The notes below the pieces were generated by a model, which was not told where the DNA came from, did no database searches, and saw nothing but the letters and a program-made list of their open reading frames with translations. The position numbers and the translations under genes are program-made. Below, in pieces: positions 8,201-10,002 of a DNA stretch of 10,002 nucleotides (position 1 is the stretch's first letter; the number at the start of each line of letters is the position of its first letter). Origin of the DNA: Pseudomonadota bacterium (GTDB lineage: Bacteria > Pseudomonadota > Gammaproteobacteria > Xanthomonadales > Rhodanobacteraceae); contig JAJZGE010000029.1 in NCBI GenBank assembly GCA_021798675.1, forward strand, positions 1 through 10,002. Direction: 5' to 3'.

Positions 8201-8763
8201 TCGGAGTCCTGCAGGGTGTAGCGGCCGGCGGTATCGAGGAACACCGCCTCGTCGGTAAACCACCAGTCGCAGTTGCGCGTGCCGCCCACGCCGCGCAGGG
8301 CTTCCTTGCCGAAACGCTCGGACAGCGGGAAGTTGAGCCCGGAATTCTGCAGCAGGGTGCTCTTGCCCGAACCCGGCGGGCCGATCACCACGTACCACGG
8401 CAGCGCGTAGAGGTTGCCGCCGCGACGCGTCTTGCGCAGGGTGTCCACCGCCTCCTGGAAGCGCGCCTGCAACTGGTTGCGCTCGGCGGTGCTGCGGTCA
8501 TCGGCCGACACGCCCTGCCCGGCCAGTTCACCGGACATCTGTTGCGCCTTGCCGCGCGCACGCCACGCGCGGACCTGCAGGATCGCCAGCCAAACCACCA
8601 CGACCAGCACGATCAGCAGCAGGCGCGCGGCCACGCTGGTGAGCGGCTGCGAGGAGCCGAAACCGAGGTACGGGCCGCCCAGCCAGATCAGCACCGCCAG
8701 CAACAGGATGCCGACCAGGGTGATGAACCAGCCGCTTTTCAACACGCTGAGAAACTTGGCCAC
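5248..8763 (-). CDS. tssM: T6SS membrane protein TssM (IcmF/ImcF family)
   Basis: TssM is the large inner-membrane protein that spans to the periplasm, contacts TssJ and TssL and forms the core of the T6SS membrane complex. The 1171-residue length is usual for the family. It starts at GTG (8763), supported by an upstream GAGG, and ends in TAA. Domains in order: two membrane helices at about 11-29 and 46-64; a cytoplasmic NTPase-like domain with an intact Walker A (GPPGSGKS, 128-135), an LDTAG Walker B-like segment (D177) and TKCD (261-264); a third membrane helix at about 444-462; then a long periplasmic region. That region contains an Ala/Gln-rich low-complexity stretch (around nt 6200-6360) and the IcmF C-terminal beta-rich domain that ends in EVQRFRCGG. 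The intact Walker A matters because some TssM proteins have lost it; ATP binding is therefore possible here. It is co-transcribed with tssL and tagF. No frame break is visible. Confidence 0.97.
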   Translation of the reverse strand: MAKFLSVLKSGWFITLVGILLLAVLIWLGGPYLGFGSSQPLTSVAARLLLIVLVVVVWLAILQVRAWRARGKAQQMSGELAGQGVSADDRSTAERNQLQARFQEAVDTLRKTRRGGNLYALPWYVVIGPPGSGKSTLLQNSGLNFPLSERFGKEALRGVGGTRNCDWWFTDEAVFLDTAGRYTLQDSDRDADASAWAEFLKLLRKYRKRRPINGVVIAMSMSDLLTLDETGLAEHIQAIRRRLEELATHLRIGVPVYLSFTKCDLVAGFGEFFDDLNPEMRSQVWGFSFPIDATMDGSAAKRFGEEFDLLLRQLDTRILDRLHAERDRNRRAAILSFPQQLSALREIAKRFVEGVFTGHAYAAPPLLRGVYLTSGTQEGTPIDRMMGAVARTFGVSAEQLHAPGAQRRTFFVERLLKDVLFGESGFAGTNPSLERQKVLLQVASYAGVLLLTVLLLVGFVTSFGHNRAYLAQVQTALQAYPVQSDVDTATTQKEYFARVLARLEGLSAVQEAANKYQGAVPFGMRFGLYQGSEVGGQVHDAYLRELNGLLLPGVAAQFRSGLTGNAGDPQALYYYLKGYLMLGEPKHQNPDELEALTNIEWRKVFPGDAVLQQALSKHFHALVAEPGRLRALSLDPTLVEQARSTLRTADLPTLIYGNLKLGAASSNYPPLQLDKALGLLGNVFLRKSGAALSEPIPALYTQPMFQYEASKGVAQAVDQFAKDDWVFGATKIDSLQKARLTQQVIALYEQDYIKTWDGLLADLELQPVTSIQDASAIAAKLSGPSSPLKALLNVVRDNTSDMMKAPPQSGEDKALAGAQQAAQKKAEQKLTQNALARALASAGGGAAAPAEQQPGAAITAHFATLDQLSAGAPGAAPIDQTLQVLDQLSKTLLTMTDFSNAAGQPNPQLLLAQQQAAQLPPPVSGWVASLTGKSESLVASGTKGALGDQFQQAVGKDCASFVRGRYPFSPDSRTDIPLQNFGELFGNGGSFDTFNKQTLSKLVDASGSTWQWKTGPGAVAGPPGLLAQAQMADDIRQMYFRAGNVPEVDFTVMAPQLDAGIAKLEFDVDGQKFSYQPGSASSMAMKWPGPQPGHVTVSAWDASGTLLSTFDYQGDWAFFRALQAAHLQKQSDLRFLATFNFGGHVAKLVIQAGNLKNPFLNTEVQRFRCGG
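5251..5256 (-). promoter_or_regulatory. G-run as possible ribosome binding site for tagF
   Basis: A run of six G on the minus strand lies in the last tssM codons, 7 nt ahead of the tagF ATG at 5243. It is not a classical GGAGG, but it is the only purine-rich element at the right distance. TagF may depend on ribosomes finishing tssM. Confidence 0.35.
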
Positions 8764-8767
8764 AGGT

Positions 8768-10002
8768 TCAACCCTCGGGGATGTACATCAGTTCCACGCG
8801 CCGGTTGCGCGCACGGTTGGCCGGCAGGTTCGGCGGCAGCGCGATGGGCTGCGAATCTCCCGCGCCGCTGGCTTCGAGCCGGCCCGGGTTGTCCAGGCCC
8901 TCGCTCAGCACCTTGAGCACCGCATTTGCGCGCGCCGTGGAGAGCGCGAAGTTGTCCTTGAACTTCAGCGAGTGGATCGGCTGGTCGTCGGTATGCCCCA
9001 CCACGATCACCCGTCCAGGCACCTGGTTCAGTGCCGCGGTGATCTTGTGCAGCAGCGGCAGCTCGGCATCGGCCACGTCCACGCCGCCGGATGCGAACAT
9101 GCCGTTGGCGGAAAGACGCACCAGCTCGCGGCCGTTGCCCTGCTCGATGATCACCAACTGCCCGGCCTGCTCTTCCGGCGACAGCAGTTGCTTCAGCGTG
9201 GGATGCGCGGGTGGCGGGTGCGCCTGGTCCAGCTGCTGTGCCGCGGGCGGCGTGGCGCTCTCCAGGCCGACCTGCGCCAGCCGCGCGCTGATGGGCGCGG
9301 ACAGCGCGTTCAGCCGCGCATGGAAATATACGAACGAACCCAGCAGCACGCAGGCTGCCGCAGCCACGATCACCCACAGCGGGACATAGCGGATCAGCGG
9401 ATTGCGCTTGTCCTGGATGCCTCGCCAGTGCGGCGCCAGCTCCTGCGCCGCCGGCGCGCGCTGCGCGCGGATGCGCCGATACAGGTCCTCCTGGATGTCG
9501 GCCAGCTTGGCGCGGCCGCCCGCCTCGATCAGGTAGCGCCCACCGAAGCCCAGCGCAAGGCAGATGTACATCAGCTCGATCAGGTCGAGGTGCCTGGAGA
9601 AATCCGCGCTCAACCGCTCGAGGATCTGGAAGAATTTCGCGCCGCCGTAGGACTCGCCGTGGAACACCACCAGCAGGGTCTGCTGCGCCCAACCGCTCTG
9701 TTCGCCCCAGGGCGAGTTGAGCACGGCTTCGTCCAGCATCGCGCACAACACGTAACGCGCGGCCAGCGCGGTCTGCTGCGGGATGTTGGCCTGTTGCGCA
9801 TGCGCCTCGAACTGGCGCACCTGGGACACCGTCTGCTCGCGCAGACGGGTCGCGTCGGGCGGCGTGGCGCTGTGGCGCAGTTGCACCGAGAGCAACAGCA
9901 GCGGGCTGGCCGCCTGCACCAGCGGGTTCATACCGCCGCCGAGGAAGGCGCTGATCTCGGCCGGCGCGGCCGACGTCGCACGCGGGGCGGCTGCCGGCGC
10001 GG
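8768..10002 (-). CDS. tssL: T6SS membrane protein TssL (DotU family) with C-terminal OmpA-like domain, 5'-truncated by window edge
   Basis: TssL is an inner-membrane subunit of the T6SS membrane complex with TssM and TssJ; its cytoplasmic domain recruits the baseplate. The frame stays open to the right edge, so the true start lies outside. The internal ATG at 9931 sits in the conserved 'GGGMNPLVQAASPLL' stretch that normally follows an N-terminal extension, so it is unlikely to be the start. Counting from that Met: a DotU domain at about 1-175 (including FHGESYGGAKFF and LGFGGRYL), one membrane helix at about 184-204, a Pro/Ala-rich linker around 225-245, and an OmpA-like peptidoglycan-binding domain at about 270-385 with GHTDDQP, LSTARANAV and a terminal NRRVEL. 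The visible upstream extension is Ala/Pro-rich. The gene ends in TGA, 4 nt before tssM. The OmpA tail makes this the 'extended' TssL type that can hold the complex to the cell wall without a separate TagL-type protein. Family assignment is firm. Confidence 0.96.
   Translation of the reverse strand, partial: APAAAPRATSAAPAEISAFLGGGMNPLVQAASPLLLLSVQLRHSATPPDATRLREQTVSQVRQFEAHAQQANIPQQTALAARYVLCAMLDEAVLNSPWGEQSGWAQQTLLVVFHGESYGGAKFFQILERLSADFSRHLDLIELMYICLALGFGGRYLIEAGGRAKLADIQEDLYRRIRAQRAPAAQELAPHWRGIQDKRNPLIRYVPLWVIVAAAACVLLGSFVYFHARLNALSAPISARLAQVGLESATPPAAQQLDQAHPPPAHPTLKQLLSPEEQAGQLVIIEQGNGRELVRLSANGMFASGGVDVADAELPLLHKITAALNQVPGRVIVVGHTDDQPIHSLKFKDNFALSTARANAVLKVLSEGLDNPGRLEASGAGDSQPIALPPNLPANRARNRRVELMYIPEG
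8771..8776 (-). promoter_or_regulatory. Ribosome binding site for tssM inside the end of tssL
   Basis: On the minus strand GAGGGT lies in the last codons of tssL, with GAGG 9 nt ahead of a GTG at 8763-8761. It supports GTG as the tssM start. The tssL stop lies between the site and the start, which suggests translational coupling of the two membrane partners. Confidence 0.6.

Noticed and set aside
4711..8916. Very long plus-strand open frame of 1401 codons opposite tssM
   Set aside because: It lies antisense to tssM, which has clear membrane helices, Walker A and family length. Its product is rich in Arg, Gln, Leu, Ala and His without domains, as expected for the complement of a GC-rich gene with G/C third positions.
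9929..9931. ATG at 9931 as the start of tssL
   Set aside because: The frame remains open upstream, and the preceding residues (EISAFLGGG) lead smoothly into the conserved MNPLVQAASPLL segment. TssL proteins normally have residues before this point, and no Shine-Dalgarno precedes this ATG.

Overview
The window is the distal part of a type VI secretion system (T6SS) operon. All genes are on the minus strand, so transcription runs from the right edge to the left. From right to left they are: the 3' part of tssL (a DotU-family inner-membrane protein with an OmpA peptidoglycan-binding tail, 5' end cut by the window), tssM (IcmF, complete), a tagF fused to a second C-terminal domain (complete), pppA (PP2C phosphatase, complete) and ppkA (Ser/Thr kinase, 3' end cut by the window). 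The genes are packed tightly: 4 nt between tssL and tssM, 4 nt between tssM and tagF, a 4-nt ATGA overlap between tagF and pppA, and 13 nt between pppA and ppkA. Essentially no non-coding DNA is present, and I see no promoter, terminator, RNA gene, insertion sequence or CRISPR.

The DNA is strongly GC-rich, with G/C-ending codons. That, and the gene order, fit a high-GC proteobacterium. A member of the Xanthomonadales (Xanthomonadaceae or Rhodanobacteraceae) is my best guess, but this is inference and other high-GC proteobacteria cannot be excluded.

The genes form two functional blocks. TssL and TssM make up most of the membrane complex that anchors the secretion apparatus; TssJ and TssK are probably encoded upstream. 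TagF, PppA and PpkA form the post-translational control module. PpkA phosphorylates threonines that FHA proteins bind, which turns assembly on; PppA reverses this; TagF represses independently of phosphorylation. The system type is known. The unusual parts are in the control module: TagF carries a C-terminal domain that looks like a PP2C fold with its metal-binding residues lost, directly next to an intact PppA. PpkA carries three D-x-T-x-V motifs at exact 18-residue spacing before its kinase domain, has HSD instead of HRD in its catalytic loop, and has a long helical-repeat region after its membrane segment instead of a recognisable von Willebrand domain in the visible part.
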